Below, piece after piece: positions 25,501-33,805 of a DNA stretch of 64,000 bases. The DNA comes from Pogonophryne albipinna (taxonomy: Eukaryota; Chordata; Actinopteri; Perciformes; Artedidraconidae). Position 1 is the stretch's first letter, and each line of letters begins with the position of its first letter. The notes beneath the pieces were generated by a model. That model saw only the letters and a program-made list of their open reading frames with translations, had not been told where the DNA came from and made no database searches. The position numbers and the translations under genes are program-made. The stretch lies in assembly GCA_028583405.1 (NCBI GenBank), contig CM053253.1:5818296-5882295 (forward strand), given 5' to 3'.

Positions 25501-28500
25501 GCTTGACAGCTACATACATGAGACATGCATAACAACTGGGGTTAAAGCTACATGTCCCATGCAAAAAGTGAAACATCTTCACCAATTGAACGTTGATTTA
25601 GTAGATATGTACATAAAGAAACTGCATTGTACTTGTTTTGCGTGTAAAGCGAGTTATTCCTATTTTAAAAGTATGATGAGGAACAATGAAGAAAATATTA
25701 GCTTTTATTGAAAGAAGAGGCAAATGTTATGATGTCCAAACATTTAAATAAAGTTACTACAGCGAAGACGCTAGTTAGCTGTATATACAACTGCGGCTTG
25801 TAAACTATCGCAGTTTAATCCACGCCTTATACTTTTACTTTATCGGATTTGGAAAAACTGAAAAATATAAATATACAGATCAGGACACAGAGAAAAGCAA
25901 AGTTTGACAGGCCTTTCGTGTCAAGTTACTGAGATTGGACTGTTCAGCTGTAGGGTTTCAGTTGTGGCCATTTAAATGGAATATATTTGTTTGTGCTTGA
26001 GACATTATCTCCATGTGATTGTGAACATGGTTCTCTCCTTGCAGACCACAACGAGGTGAAGAGGAGCAAGAGTCAGCTGAAGGCCAGGGATAATGTTCGG
26101 GTGCTGATCTGCATTGAATCACTCTGCCATAGATACACGTAGGTATTTTGTACCATTCAGTGTCTTAACATGCACACTACAACCTGAGTTTGGATCTTAT
26201 TTGGGTGCATGATACACCTGGCTATTCTTCTCCACGCAAACACATGATGTTAACAGTATCAGGTGTTGATTATCTGTGTGCATTTTGTCTTGACTCATCA
26301 ACATCTCAGCCTCTATGTTCACAGGGTGTCCGCGGGGTCTTAACAAGTATTAAAAGTTGATAAATCAATTTAGCGAAAATGAAGGCTATTAAAAAGTATT
26401 AAAGGGCATTTTCCAAGGTATTACATTTTGTAGCTTGTTTTCAATAAATATATGAATTGTCCAAAGAGCTTGTATTCTACAGTCTGCCTGAATGTAATCA
26501 TTGCGTAGGTGTGTAGTGTGAGTGTAGTTTATTGATGGCATCCCGTTGGATCTGACGTCATCTGAACAGGACATCGCACGCTCACTGCTTGATAGCGCGC
26601 GAAGGTCCGTTTACGCCGGTTGTTAAACAACGTCGTTATGGGGAAATGCAAGTCTGCGTCCAAATGGTTGGAAGATAAGGAGGAAGGACAATCAATACTG
26701 TATATAGTCAATGTGTGTCGCCAAGGTAACCGGTTAGAACTCCAAGTGGCGATGAGGTCTTAAAATGTATGGAAAGGGTCTTAAAAAAGGTCTTGAAAGG
26801 TCTTACATCTGACTTCAGGGTTCCTGCATACACCCTGGTTCTGTACCAACGGCCAAATGATCCTGGTTTCTATTGTAGTTATCCAGATGGGTGTACTACA
26901 CAATGAGTTTAGCAAAGTAATGTTACGGCGGTGACACTGTTAAACCGTAGATTGCCACGGTTAATATTGCTACAGTTTTAATCTTGTTCTGACAAGTTTA
27001 TGCTCAGGGTTTTTGAATGAAGTCGGCTTTAAGAAACACCTTTCGCTCATCACAATCCTTTTGGTAAATTGAGTCGTTAAAATAAACAGCTGAACTTATT
27101 CCTACGTATCCTTCCTTATGGGACAGCGCTATAGCTAATGCAATTCTTGAATGAATACTTTGAAAATGTGATGCATCATATAGAGCTCTGTAATATGAGT
27201 AACTATCTTAGTTTACAGCAAAAGTGTTGCTTTCTTCTGTTATATCTTTTAAGTTTTCATTGTAGCTCTCCATTCGGATATATTTTCCGATGATTCTGTG
27301 CGACAATGTGAACATGCATATAGCCTCATGTAAATAAAACCTTAGTTGACAATGAAAGTAGATTGTAACCACTGTAAATAGGCTTATGAACTCTAGAATC
27401 AAACAATAATTCATACTTTAACTAACACTATTTCTTACCTTAATAGTTTGTAACCATGTGCTTTTCATTAATCATGGCTTTAGCAGTCATTTAACCTTTT
27501 ACCACTAAAAGTTAATACAACTGATCTTGGAGATCAATCATCTGACCCCAACAACTACACTTTCTTGAAATATTTATTCTGACAAATTGTTTACTTTCCC
27601 TGTGTTACACATAATTGATTGGTGTTCAATGCTGCCTTGACCGTCTCCAGTATTTATGAGCTGTTAAAGGTGTTGTTTGTAACAGTTTGTGTGGAACCAG
27701 TTTGGCATTTCCTGTATAAAAGCAGAGCAGGTCTTTAAAGGAAATGTCCTCTCACTTGGATCCTTCGTCCCTGTCGCCTAACTAATCTTTACAGACTCAC
27801 CTTTGACTCTTCAGGCAGCCTGTTTTATTCGGCAGCAGTGCAGTAAAATGCCCTTATTGGGATGTGAGAGGGAGATAATGAGGTATCTAATACAGCATTT
27901 CTACTTGTGCAAATCCAGTGGAGGAAGGTTTTGAGTTCTTTCCAATATTTTCTATTTACATAAAGTCAGTGAAAACTGCAAAAATGAATTGCTCCCTAAA
28001 GTCTCCCCTGGACTCTGCAGAGCTCCACAGCCTCTCTCCTAGCTTGGTACAATTAAGGGAACATATACATAATATTCTTATGATGGCTTACTTAACCCAA
28101 AAGAGTCCTTGGCTTTTACTTATTTCGAGCCAAAGCCCCAGAAAGTCTCGCCCTCCCACACATGAAAATGCAGAGAATGTGAAATGAGGCTCATTGTGAT
28201 GGCAGTTGGAGTGAAGACCAACGTGATTGATTTGCCATAAAAATGTACCATTTTCCACTTAACAGGAGCCAGGGCTCTCCCTATGTGGTTAAAGCCTGTT
28301 GAAATGTTACAACCATCCATACAGGCTCTGAGGGCAGAGGGTTGATCAAGAAAAGTAGCATGTGGGAGGCTTTCTTGCTGAGAGTTAGAGAAAAAGACCA
28401 CTGTGATGTTTATACGCTCAATATAAGCTACAAGCTGGGGCTGGTTAACTTAGCTTAGCATAAGGACTGGAACAGCAGTAAGCAGCTAGCACTGCTCTGT

Positions 28501-30208
28501 CACAATTACACAGTGTTATGTGTTCCGCCCAAAGTTTGCAAAAAGAGATATAACGTTTATTTGGTGAGGTTTATTTGGTGAGGTTTCACTGCGGATTCGT
28601 ATATACACAATAAGGCAGGCTAGCTTTATCTCCCATTTCATGTCTTTGTGCTAAGCTAATTTGGTAAGCTGCTTGTAGTAGCTTTTTATTTCTAAAGACG
28701 TGACAGTCAATCTTATGTGAAAAATGTGTTTCTCATTCAATTCTGAGTAAAAAAGGAATTAAGCATATTTCTTATGTCGGAAGATGTCTTTAAAATGAGC
28801 AATTAAACAAGTTCTGGGTCTCACATTGCGTACTTCTTGACTAATATTTGCTGTTTTGAGGGCATTGGTGCATCCAAAAATATAGCGAAATGTGTTGCAT
28901 GACCCTGATGGTGCACTCATAAGGGTCAAAAAGTTGATTCTGAAAATCTGGACTATATCAATATCTTGGCTGCCTAACAGAAGTTACACAACCATTCACA
29001 ATTGCGGTTGCTTCGGTAAACACATCAGTATACGAATATAAGATATATATGGGTTATATTTGTATTTTGTTCACTATTTGAGTTATGTACCACTATACCA
29101 ACACAGTCTCACGGCATTTCGTGTTATAGTCACGAAATTAATCTATTGATTCGTGTTCACCAACACGATGTCGCAATTTTTTTCGGGTCACACAGAACGA
29201 TTTTAAAAGCAATGTAAATAATAACAAAAGATATAAAAAAAATACAGATTTCAGTATTCTGACACAGAACGATTTTAGAAGCAATGTGTTTCTATTGGTA
29301 GTACAGTATGTTTCGTGCCTGCACCAAATAATAACAAATTAGAAGGAAAAAAAGATAACCAAAAATACAGATTTCAGTATTCTGAGGCTCTGAGCCATTT
29401 ATTTTCCTTACGGACGGCAAGAAAACTCCGACATTATACAATTTAAAATAAAAGGCTTAGGGTAAGATATTGAGTAAGAAAATGTTTTTATGAACCACAC
29501 AGCTTCCGGTCTTCCAAGACGTGGTGCAGGCACGAAACATACTACCAATAGAAATACATTGCTTTTAAAATCGTTCTTTGTGACATGAAAAAAAACGGAA
29601 ATCGTGTCGGTGAACACGAATCAATAGATTAAATTAATTTCGTTACTATAACACGAAATGCCGTGAGACTGGGTTGACTATACTGGTGTTGATAAGAACC
29701 TATTGTCATTTGTATAGTGTTAATTGAGCTGTCTATAATGATTTGGTACAGTTTGCTGTAGCTCACTAGCTAGCGCTCGTCATTTCCGGTAAGGGTACAG
29801 CAGGCGTGTGTGATTTGACTTTGTTCAAGGGAAGTATCTGAATAGAAACAAAGCAAGTTCTTGACGATTGAAAATGTGACTCAGATGTTTTGTAAAACAC
29901 GAAGTTAACATCAAAATGTCCGTCTCTTTGTGATTGCAGCTCCTTGGAGATGATTGTTGGCTTAGAAAGTAACAGCAAGATATTTACTGTCAGCGTTCAG
30001 GGGCTGCTGGAGCTTCAGGTGAGCAGCACACTTAACAACACATCAACATTAAATATCTGTGTTTGTGTAATCTTTTCTGCATCACTGTTGTGTTTTATTT
30101 CCTCTGCAGGTCGGGCAGTACACCTCCATATTTGTGGACAACGCAGCCGGCGCTTCAATCACAATACAGAACGGTTCAGATTTTATGGGCATGCTGCTTG
30201 GTGTATAG
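4409..30208 (+). CDS. c1qtnf12: C1q/TNF-related protein 12 (adipolin), complete, 8 coding exons
   Basis: Joined exons 4409-4588, 20943-21047, 21205-21316, 22705-22892, 25076-25184, 26045-26138, 29940-30018 and 30110-30208 give 963 nt plus a TAG stop, 321 residues (human protein is about 302). All introns are GT-AG and all phases agree. Order: signal peptide (about 1-27), N-glycosylation sequon NAT at 46-48, conserved DP..W..FV stretch (68-77), basic RKRKR (89-93), about seven Gly-X-Y triplets (96-116), a linker beginning EATERR at 133, and a C1q/TNF-like jelly roll (about 170-321) ending LLGV. The family is secreted, has insulin-sensitising activity in mammals and is cut by furin-type proteases near the basic stretch. 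Erythroferrone (erfe) is the closest paralogue. The motifs EATERR, EAFHCKL and LVELQNFQ favour c1qtnf12. Intron 4 carries a minisatellite-bearing transposon 10 bp past its donor. Confidence 0.95.
5095..5176. repeat. Perfect 25-bp inverted repeat (hairpin)
   Basis: Arms 5101-5125 and 5147-5171 are exact reverse complements separated by 21 bases. After one mismatch the pairing continues for three more bases. The arms start TAGTTGAAAGCAATAATATT. It lies in AT-rich intron sequence next to two diverged copies of a ~110-bp repeat. It could be the collapsed core of a MITE. Confidence 0.85.
5226..5500. repeat. Two direct copies of a ~110-bp repeat
   Basis: 5226-5335 and 5383-5500 share GAGAGAAAAATGGAAAAAGT and CCAATGTTGTTTTCCTTAAA in the same order with small differences. 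Family unknown to me. Confidence 0.75.
5905..6954 (+). mobile_element. TTAA-flanked MITE with 37-bp minisatellite, copy 1 (complete)
   Basis: TTAA at 5901-5904 and 6955-6958. Left end AGGGGACCTATTATGC; right end, read inverted, AGGTCCCCTATTATACTG. Between them lie a 37-bp tandem array and a unique right half of about 440 bp. No transposase is encoded. TTAA target duplications with TTAAAGG ends fit the T2/Kolobok group of MITEs (recalled). piggyBac also uses TTAA but its ends usually begin CCC. Confidence 0.88.
5929..6516 (+). repeat. 37-bp minisatellite array, about 16 units
   Basis: Each unit runs CATGTCTCTTCTACATCAAC followed by 17 more bases of mainly ATGTG and CCCCTCTTCTT. Units differ by occasional single bases (CCTCTAC, TTTTAC, TTCCAC, GTGACC). 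The unit has no AG dinucleotide and no stop in any forward frame, so it creates long open frames in all three frames. Those frames are not genes. Confidence 0.95.
7151..7670 (+). repeat. AAGTAC interspersed repeat, near-complete copy
   Basis: Starts CAGTGGTGTAAAGTAACTAA and ends ACGTCTCCCACCTCTG, which inverted reads CAGAGGTGGGAGACGT, so the ends are imperfect inverted repeats. The interior is AT-rich and non-coding. Confidence 0.85.
7671..8152. other. Apparently single-copy intron 1 DNA, no exon seen
   Basis: More GC-rich than its surroundings, between two AAGTAC repeats. Ends with a short (GAA)n run near 8124-8139. I could not find it elsewhere in the window. It might be conserved non-coding DNA, but that is only a guess. 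Confidence 0.5.
8153..8654 (+). repeat. AAGTAC interspersed repeat, near-complete copy
   Basis: Same start (CAGTGGTGTAAAGTAG) and end (CTCCTCCCACCTCTG) as the copy at 7151 and the same internal order, including CCTGGAGTA and a CTGCACAATGA block. Confidence 0.85.
9060..9542 (+). pseudogene. LINE endonuclease fragment (C-terminal part)
   Basis: The end of an apurinic endonuclease-like domain: [10 protein letters not shown] and the SDHLPA motif that carries the catalytic His in this family. A Lys-rich linker follows. The N-terminal catalytic residues are missing because the element is truncated. It stops at TAG near 9540 and resumes in another frame. Confidence 0.8.
9568..11220 (+). pseudogene. 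LINE reverse transcriptase, broken
   Basis: N-terminal RT motifs ([18 protein letters not shown]) lie in 9568-10107. The catalytic core FADDTS lies in 10197-10736. C-terminal sequence ([34 protein letters not shown]) continues to about 11216 in shifted frames. At least two frameshifts and an internal stop prevent a working protein. Confidence 0.85.
11518..11560. repeat. Poly(T) run in the LINE 3' region
   Basis: About 22 consecutive T followed by further T-rich sequence. It belongs to the 3' region of the L2-like element rather than being an independent poly(A) tail. Confidence 0.9.
12564..13050. mobile_element. 'TTAGCTTAGC' MITE with nested SINE
   Basis: Left end GTGAATATGAAGCAAC, then GGTTAGCTTAGCTTTAGCA. 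Right end inverted reads GTAAATATGAAGTTAGCCGC, then CTTAGCTTAGCATAAA. A SINE interrupts it at 12734-12922. Related fragments lie at 15365-15425, 18585-18630 and 28434-28680. Class unknown. Confidence 0.7.
12734..12922 (-). repeat. tRNA-derived SINE, copy 1
   Basis: On the minus strand it reads a tRNA-like head with box A (GTGTGGCGCAGTGG) and a box B region (diverged here by GGTCACAAGTTCAAACCCC), a shared body (ACTGCAGTCAGCATGTCG), and a tail ending AAGCGTCTAACATGTAATG. Four further copies lie at 43393, 51065, 56011 and 63186. Confidence 0.85.
13951..13971. repeat. Poly(G) run
   Basis: About 18-20 consecutive G residues in intron 1. Such a run is prone to sequencing length error and could form a quadruplex. 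Confidence 0.9.
14205..14722 (-). repeat. AAGTAC interspersed repeat, inverted copy
   Basis: Begins GAGGGAGGAGTACTGAGAAC and ends TTACTTCCCACCGCTG, the reverse orientation of the copy at 7151. A partial copy follows at about 15130-15275. Confidence 0.8.
15365..15425. repeat. Fragment of the 'TTAGCTTAGC' MITE
   Basis: GGTTAGCTTAGCTTAGCATAA followed by a GGGGGAAACAGCTAGCCTGG stretch, similar to 12595 and 28440. Confidence 0.65.
15710..16687. mobile_element. TTAA MITE family E with nested element
   Basis: TTAA at 15706-15709 and 16688-16691. The right end inverted (AGAGGACATATACCGC, then TTTCTCAGGTTCA) matches the end at 18274 (AGGGGCCCTATTCTGC, then TTTTCAGGTTCA). It is interrupted at about 16011-16520 by another inverted-repeat element. 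Related copies are at 18274, 33806 and 49536. Confidence 0.75.
16011..16520. mobile_element. Inverted-repeat element nested in MITE E
   Basis: Left end CAATAGGCGCTTTCACACC; right end inverted CAATAGGAGCTTTCACACC. The flanking family-E sequence continues on both sides (GCTAACCAAT before, GAGCAGACT after), as seen uninterrupted at about 18420. No coding sequence. Confidence 0.75.
18274..18550. mobile_element. TTAA MITE family E, partial copy
   Basis: TTAA at 18270-18273 then AGGGGCCCTATTCTGC. It shares CACCCTCTGTC, AAACCAGAGCCCAGTCTGCT and GATTGGTTAGCTGGCC with the copies at 16550 (inverted), 34340 and 49590. The right end was not found. Confidence 0.75.
18650..20942. other. End of intron 1, no exon seen
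   Basis: Mixed AT-rich DNA with a purine tract (about 19505-19560, GA-rich). Open frames at 19303-19611 and 19349-19726 owe their length to this tract and show no domains. The last bases form the exon 2 acceptor. Confidence 0.6.
20943..21047 (+). CDS. c1qtnf12: c1qtnf12 coding exon 2
   Basis: Encodes residues 61-95, phase 0 at both ends. Carries the conserved [13 protein letters not shown] stretch and then GKCRKRKRP, where the RKRKR at 89-93 matches the furin-type consensus R-X-K/R-R. Mammalian adipolin is processed close to this place. Cys88 precedes it, as a Cys does in the human protein. Confidence 0.93.
21205..21316 (+). CDS. c1qtnf12: c1qtnf12 coding exon 3 (collagen stretch)
   Basis: Encodes residues 96-132 plus the first base of codon 133. 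The exon starts with Pro-Gly and gives about seven Gly-X-Y triplets, then [18 protein letters not shown], a likely short helix. The collagen stretch is short, as in all adipolins. Confidence 0.93.
21799..22178. mobile_element. TTAA MITE family B, copy 1
   Basis: TTAA at 21795-21798 and 22179-22182. Ends AGGTCCCATGTCATGC and, inverted, AGGTCCCATGTCATGGCC, nearly perfect inverted repeats. 380 bp, non-coding, in intron 3. The second copy is at 47971. Confidence 0.88.
22705..22892 (+). CDS. c1qtnf12: c1qtnf12 coding exon 4
   Basis: Encodes residues 133-195 (EATERR to ELQNFQT). It starts in phase 1 and ends in phase 0 at CAGACA|GTACGT. It links the collagen stretch to the C1q domain and contains Cys174. 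If the donor at 22893 is missed, the frame runs into the repeat and stops at 23010-23012, giving a protein without the C1q core. The last 30 exon bases and the donor are repeated at 23720-23758. Confidence 0.93.
22863..22901 (+). repeat. c1qtnf12: 39-bp direct repeat, copy 1 (true exon 4 end and donor)
   Basis: Covers 30 bases of exon 4 and 9 bases of intron 4. The second copy at 23720-23758 matches in 38 of 39 positions (CTTTC versus CATTC). The transposon lies between the two copies. Confidence 0.95.
22907..23719 (+). mobile_element. TTAA MITE with 37-bp minisatellite, copy 2 (right end missing)
   Basis: Begins at TTAA 22903-22906 with AGGTCACCTATTATGC, ten bases after the exon 4 boundary. 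The array is followed by the same right half as copy 1, up to CTCCTTATTTTCA. The last ~180 bp and the right end are missing, and a duplicate of the exon 4 end follows directly. No TTAA is present on the right side. Confidence 0.88.
22933..23452 (+). repeat. 37-bp minisatellite array, about 14 units (intron 4)
   Basis: Same unit as at 5929, with variants GTCGTCTC, TTCTCC and CAGCATG. In the sense transcript it gives repeated CCCCUCUUCUUCAUGUCUCU stretches, rich in UCUU and CUCU, the motifs that PTB-type splicing repressors bind. Nearly AG-free over about 500 bases. Confidence 0.93.
23691..23749 (+). other. c1qtnf12: Possible cryptic exon ending at the duplicated donor
   Basis: Preceded by an acceptor-like sequence ending CTCTCAG at 23690, with TTCTTTTTAACC just upstream, and ended by the duplicated donor CAGACA|GTACGT at 23749. 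Length 59, not a multiple of three, so inclusion would shift the frame. Sequence potential only; there is no evidence of use. Confidence 0.3.
23720..23758 (+). repeat. c1qtnf12: 39-bp direct repeat, copy 2 (decoy exon 4 end and donor)
   Basis: Repeats the last 30 bases of exon 4 and the first 9 of intron 4, including GTACGTTTG, 857 bp downstream of the original. It follows directly on truncated MITE sequence and continues into unique intron sequence (AATTGAAACC). Confidence 0.95.
23759..25075 (+). other. c1qtnf12: Remainder of intron 4
   Basis: Mostly unique DNA. A retroposon tail at about 24873-24938, with (GATTCT)n at 24914-24935, matches in reverse a tail at 41550-41612. Ends CTGTGCTTTCAG before exon 5. 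Confidence 0.7.
25076..25184 (+). CDS. c1qtnf12: c1qtnf12 coding exon 5
   Basis: Encodes residues 196-231 plus the first base of codon 232: [10 protein letters not shown], then the C1q hallmark [19 protein letters not shown]. Donor G|GTAAGT is the vertebrate consensus. Confidence 0.94.
25275..25440. repeat. Interspersed repeat fragment in intron 5
   Basis: TTATCCAAAGCGACTTACA and GGGGAGCTCATTCCACCATT are sequences I recognise from common teleost repeats. Only one copy is in this window and the ends are not defined. Confidence 0.5.
26045..26138 (+). CDS. c1qtnf12: c1qtnf12 coding exon 6
   Basis: Completes Asp232 and runs to the second base of codon 263. Contains [19 protein letters not shown] with Cys254 and Cys259, conserved in C1QTNF12 and erythroferrone. 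Donor GTAGGT. Confidence 0.93.
26322..26837. mobile_element. hAT-like MITE in intron 6
   Basis: Ends CAGGGTGTCCGCGGGG and, inverted, CAGGGTGTATGCAGGAAC. Interior has GTCTTAA/GGTCTTAAAA motifs. The family is common in teleosts by recall. I could not find a matching 8-bp target duplication, so the edges are provisional. Confidence 0.65.
28434..28680. repeat. 'TTAGCTTAGC' MITE, copy in intron 6
   Basis: GGTTAACTTAGCTTAGCATAA at left; TGTGCTAAGCTAATTTGGTAAG at right, inverted relative to it. Same family as 12564. TTTATTTGGTGAGGT is tandemly doubled near 28557-28585. Confidence 0.65.
29099..29676. mobile_element. Foldback MITE with long inverted repeats, intron 6
   Basis: Left end CAACACAGTCTCACGGCATT, right end inverted CAACCCAGTCTCACGGCATT. 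Pairing continues with few breaks for over 100 bases (ATTCGTGTTCACC..., GCAATG...). ACTATAC flanks both sides (29092-29098 and 29677-29683), a probable 7- to 8-bp target duplication. It lies 264 bp before exon 7. No coding sequence. Confidence 0.85.
29940..30018 (+). CDS. c1qtnf12: c1qtnf12 coding exon 7
   Basis: Completes Thr263 and encodes [20 protein letters not shown] then GLLELQ, to residue 289. GLESNS.IFT.SVQGLL is nearly the same in the human protein. Ends in phase 0 at CAG|GTGAGC. Confidence 0.94.
30110..30208 (+). CDS. c1qtnf12: c1qtnf12 coding exon 8 and stop
   Basis: Encodes residues 290-321, [20 protein letters not shown] then [12 protein letters not shown], then TAG. This is the last C1q strands, with the typical FVDN and a terminal LLGV. 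An NGS sequon lies at 310-312. Confidence 0.95.
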   Translation, partial: VGQYTSIFVDNAAGASITIQNGSDFMGMLLGV

Positions 30209-31446
30209 CCCTGTAAAATGAACAGTGGCTAATCCAAGCCATTCCACTGCTGCCAATTTATTTTTGTCTTTTTATATTTGTATTTCAACGGACTGCTTAA
30301 GAGCACCATCACACAGTACCAAACCACAGGGGAGGTTTGAAGGAAGGAAGCGAGGCTGACATGGACTTGACTGCTTGTCAGATGGTGAGAGGACAGTGTG
30401 AAGAACTCAAGGACTGAGTTGGTTTTTCACAGTGCGACACTGCCACTCCCCTGAGGACTGTTACTTCACCCATAAAGTAACCTGAAAATAAGCCGTGAAT
30501 ACGTCTGTAACAGTGTGTGTTATCGTGCTTGTTGAAGACCTTTGCAGTAAGCCAACTATCAATGTTATTAATGTTCCCTGGATAGATGTAGGAAGAGCTG
30601 GGGAACACTAGAAAGTACATTTGTGTTTAATGTATAGTGGACATGTTAATGCTTTTTTCTACATGATCTATGTACACATTCATGTTCTTTTTAATCATGG
30701 ATTAAATCTCACATTTATAGATGTTATCTGGTACATAGACTGTGAGTACACTGGACAATGGAAACATGCTCAACAGAGAAAATACGGCTCAATGAGATGT
30801 TGTCCCACAAATGTAATTATTACATATTTTTAATATAACTATACCTTCATTTTTAGCCATGCTAACACCGTGGCAATGTCAGTCGTTCACACCAAAGTAT
30901 CTCACAGCCTGTGCATGTATCGCAATGACATTTTGTAAGCCTGACATTCATGATCACAAGAGGATGAATCCTACTGTCTTCACTAGAACTATAGTAGGCC
31001 ACACATTTTGGTACCGACATTCATGTCCTGCTCAGGAAGAATAAGGGTTAAGGCTTGCTAAAAGACTAAGATGGTTAACATTATACAAGCAAAACATTGA
31101 AAACGAGTGTGACCAAATAAGAGATGCTAGCATGACTGTAGACGATAATGGCGTATTCACATTACAACGGAAAAACAAAGGTATTGTGTAATGTGTGGTG
31201 CGTCTTCTGATAATGAGATCTAAGCCTACTGGAAATACTCAACTGGCCCTTTAGACTTTGCAATGGCGTCCATGTGGTAGATTGTAATGATGGCGATTTA
31301 GTGATGGCAGTATGCAGTACATTAAGAATGGGTATTCAGCACGTGGTATGCAGTACATTAGTGTGTATTAATGTGTTCTGACAAAGTCTAGAAGTCCAAG
31401 TCTCGCTTTACTAAACAATGCTGGTGTTGACTTGTTAGTAAGATAG

Positions 31447-31651
31447 TAAGATGGACTTTTATTAATCCCTCGTGGGGAAATTGTTTCTCTGCATTTGACC
31501 CATCCTAGTGTTAGGAGCTGCCATTTTGAACGGCGCCCGGGGAGCAGTGCCTTGCTCAGGGACACCTTGGTAGCACCTGGTCTTGCTGGGACTTGAACTG
31601 GTGACCTTCCAGTTGCCAAACCAAGTCCCTATGGACTTCGCCACCACCGCC
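31447..31651 (-). repeat. Second SINE type, in probable 3' UTR
   Basis: On the minus strand: GGCGGTGGTGGCGAAGTCC (box A-like), CCAGTTCAAGTCCC (box B-like), a GC-rich body, and a tail TTTCCCCACGAGGGATTAAT. Different from the SINE at 12734. A tail relative lies at 63090-63180. Confidence 0.75.
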
Positions 31652-32219
31652 CTAGCACTAGATTGCTGTGTTTCGTAGACTCAAACAATGATTTGTGTGA
31701 ATGCTTATATTTCACCAAGCAGATATCTGTTTTGTCTTGTCTCCATGCGGTGATATCTATTGTAATTTGACACTTCTGAAAAGGTTGAATTAGGTAAGCG
31801 GCAATTGGCGTTCACCAAATTGTAACTTTGAACATCCTCCAAAAGCTCACACAACATACAGGAGCCTTTCATGGCGGTGGCACATGCAACAGTTTTTCCG
31901 CTATAATCTGAGTATGGCTTTAGTTTTGTTTAAATGTGTCCGACAAATCAAGTGACATTTACTGAGAGAGCTGTAAGAGAACATTTGTTTTTACTTTAAG
32001 ATTATTTTTACAGTATTCTTTGCTATCATTTATCATCTGTTTTATTTTTTGTATTTTATCCAATTCTTGTCATATAGATGTTTGTAATTTATAATAACTA
32101 ATACACAGGTATCATTGAAAGCAGTGACATTTGATATGGTATTTATATTCTAAGGAAATGTATGAATCACTTGTTGATTGAAACTCTCGTGGACTCCTGA
32201 AAAACCAGATTATTGTAAA

Positions 32220-32225
32220 AATAAA
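32220..32225 (+). terminator. c1qtnf12: Candidate poly(A) signal of c1qtnf12
   Basis: AATAAA followed by T-rich and TGT-containing sequence (32231-32320), as expected downstream of a cleavage site. Confidence 0.45.
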
Positions 32226-32245
32226 ATTATATCTTTTTGTTATTT

Positions 32246-33801
32246 TTGTATTACCCATACTATGCTGTAATTTGAAGATTAAACTTGTTTAAATGTAAAA
32301 TGTTGGTCTCTTTAATATGTGAAACTGCCTGTTCTAATATCATCACTATCTCTGGGGGAGTAATTAACCTTCATTTCATTGTTTTTCTTTTAGTAGCTTT
32401 GATTTATTTATGAAAACATCCCCTGGAGTTGAACAAAATGCTCTCCGTGGCATCATTTGAATTGTGAAATACCTGAAATTCCTTTGCAAACACTGGCAGA
32501 CTGCCAAGGGAATTCATGACTATCTGTAAAATATTACTAAAACATCTTGGTATTTGTAATGAAAACTGCATGGCATGTCCAGGGAATCAAATCACATAGC
32601 AATGACCTTTTATCCAAGTATTTCTCAGGTTTCTATTTTAATTAAAACTGAATAGCTGTTGTCCATCACAACACAGCGAAGTCCAGTACATGGCACTTTA
32701 ATGCTCCTCTTTGGAGATGTTAATATTGTTTCCTGGGTGGTCTCTACAGCAGTAATAAGGAGGACTTTATTGCATAAATGCTTGTCCAGCCAGTACACTT
32801 AGCTTGTTAGCATCACTGCATGAATGCCTTATAATAGAAGCTTCTCATGGAAGCATTGCTGGGATGCCAACTGTCACATACTGTACCCAAAAACCCACCA
32901 CAAGAACGTTGCACCCACGTGCTATTTCAGCAACCTACTGTAGCACACATTTCAGAAGGGAAGGGGGCTGCTTGCTGAAAAGCCAACATTTGGAAAACAA
33001 ACATTACTTGTTTTTATTTTTAAATGAGCTGCCAACATTTTTAGGCACCAATTATTATGTGTTCTAATTGCCCCAAAGCTTCACATAAACCAGTCATGAG
33101 AAAGTTTTGAAAATAAAGACATTGAAAATAGCTCAGCCAGAATTTATAGTGTACAAAGCATATTCACTTTCCTTCTTTCCCCATGAGCTGCAGTCTTTCA
33201 ACATTGAACAGCGCAGGGATGACAGGCGATATACGTTTACATAATATTTGCCTTTTCATTGCTCCAGAAGCAAGAGAATGGCACACACTTGTGAGTTTTG
33301 ATTGTCTTATGTTTTTTTTTTTCTTCCAAAATGTGTTTAATGACAGCTATGTGAGCATGCCGTAACGCATTCGCTGCCCTGCAGTGGAACATAAAGCCTG
33401 CCAAAAGTGGTTGCGAAACCACCCTGCGCCACGACTCTGACAGGAATTTCCCATCGCCCCATTATCAGCATCAGACAAGCTGAGTGATTGCAATTACATC
33501 TGCCGAAATGCTAAGAGCAACTTGCTTTTCTCTTTTCCTTTCGGAGAAGTGAGGTATTATGAATAGCCCCATTGTGAATCTTTGAGGTTCTGTCTGCCCT
33601 GTAAACCAACATAGTGCAACGTGCTGTGTAGCTTTAATGAGGCCTTAATTATGAGATTCCTCTACCTTAGTGAGTCATTGGGAGATGGGTTTTAGCAACA
33701 AATCCTGTGTAGCAGCGTCGCTGAAACAAAGGGAGAGAAGCGCTAAATGTCACTAATTTGACACACGTGTGACCAGTGGTAGAAGTACTCAGATCTAGCA
33801 T
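32246..33801. other. Intergenic, no gene seen
   Basis: Unique-looking AT-rich DNA. No splice-flanked open segment with recognisable protein similarity on either strand. Confidence 0.55.
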
Positions 33802-33805
33802 TTAA

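Larger units (their letters stand above)
30209..32245 (+). other. c1qtnf12: Probable c1qtnf12 3' UTR
   Basis: About 2 kb without another gene. The first AATAAA I noticed after the stop is at 32220-32225. The length is an estimate; earlier weaker signals may be used. A SINE lies inside at 31447-31651. Confidence 0.5.

Noticed and set aside
26322..26837. 8-bp target duplication for the hAT-like element in intron 6
   Set aside because: The flanking octamers (TATGTTCA and GTTCTGTA) do not match, so only the inverted ends support the call.
4409..30208. Calling the main gene erythroferrone (erfe/fam132b) instead of c1qtnf12
   Set aside because: The [29 protein letters not shown] and GAFLRG motifs match C1QTNF12 better. 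Erythroferrone has a longer variable linker and different sequence at these points. This is by recall; a tree would settle it.
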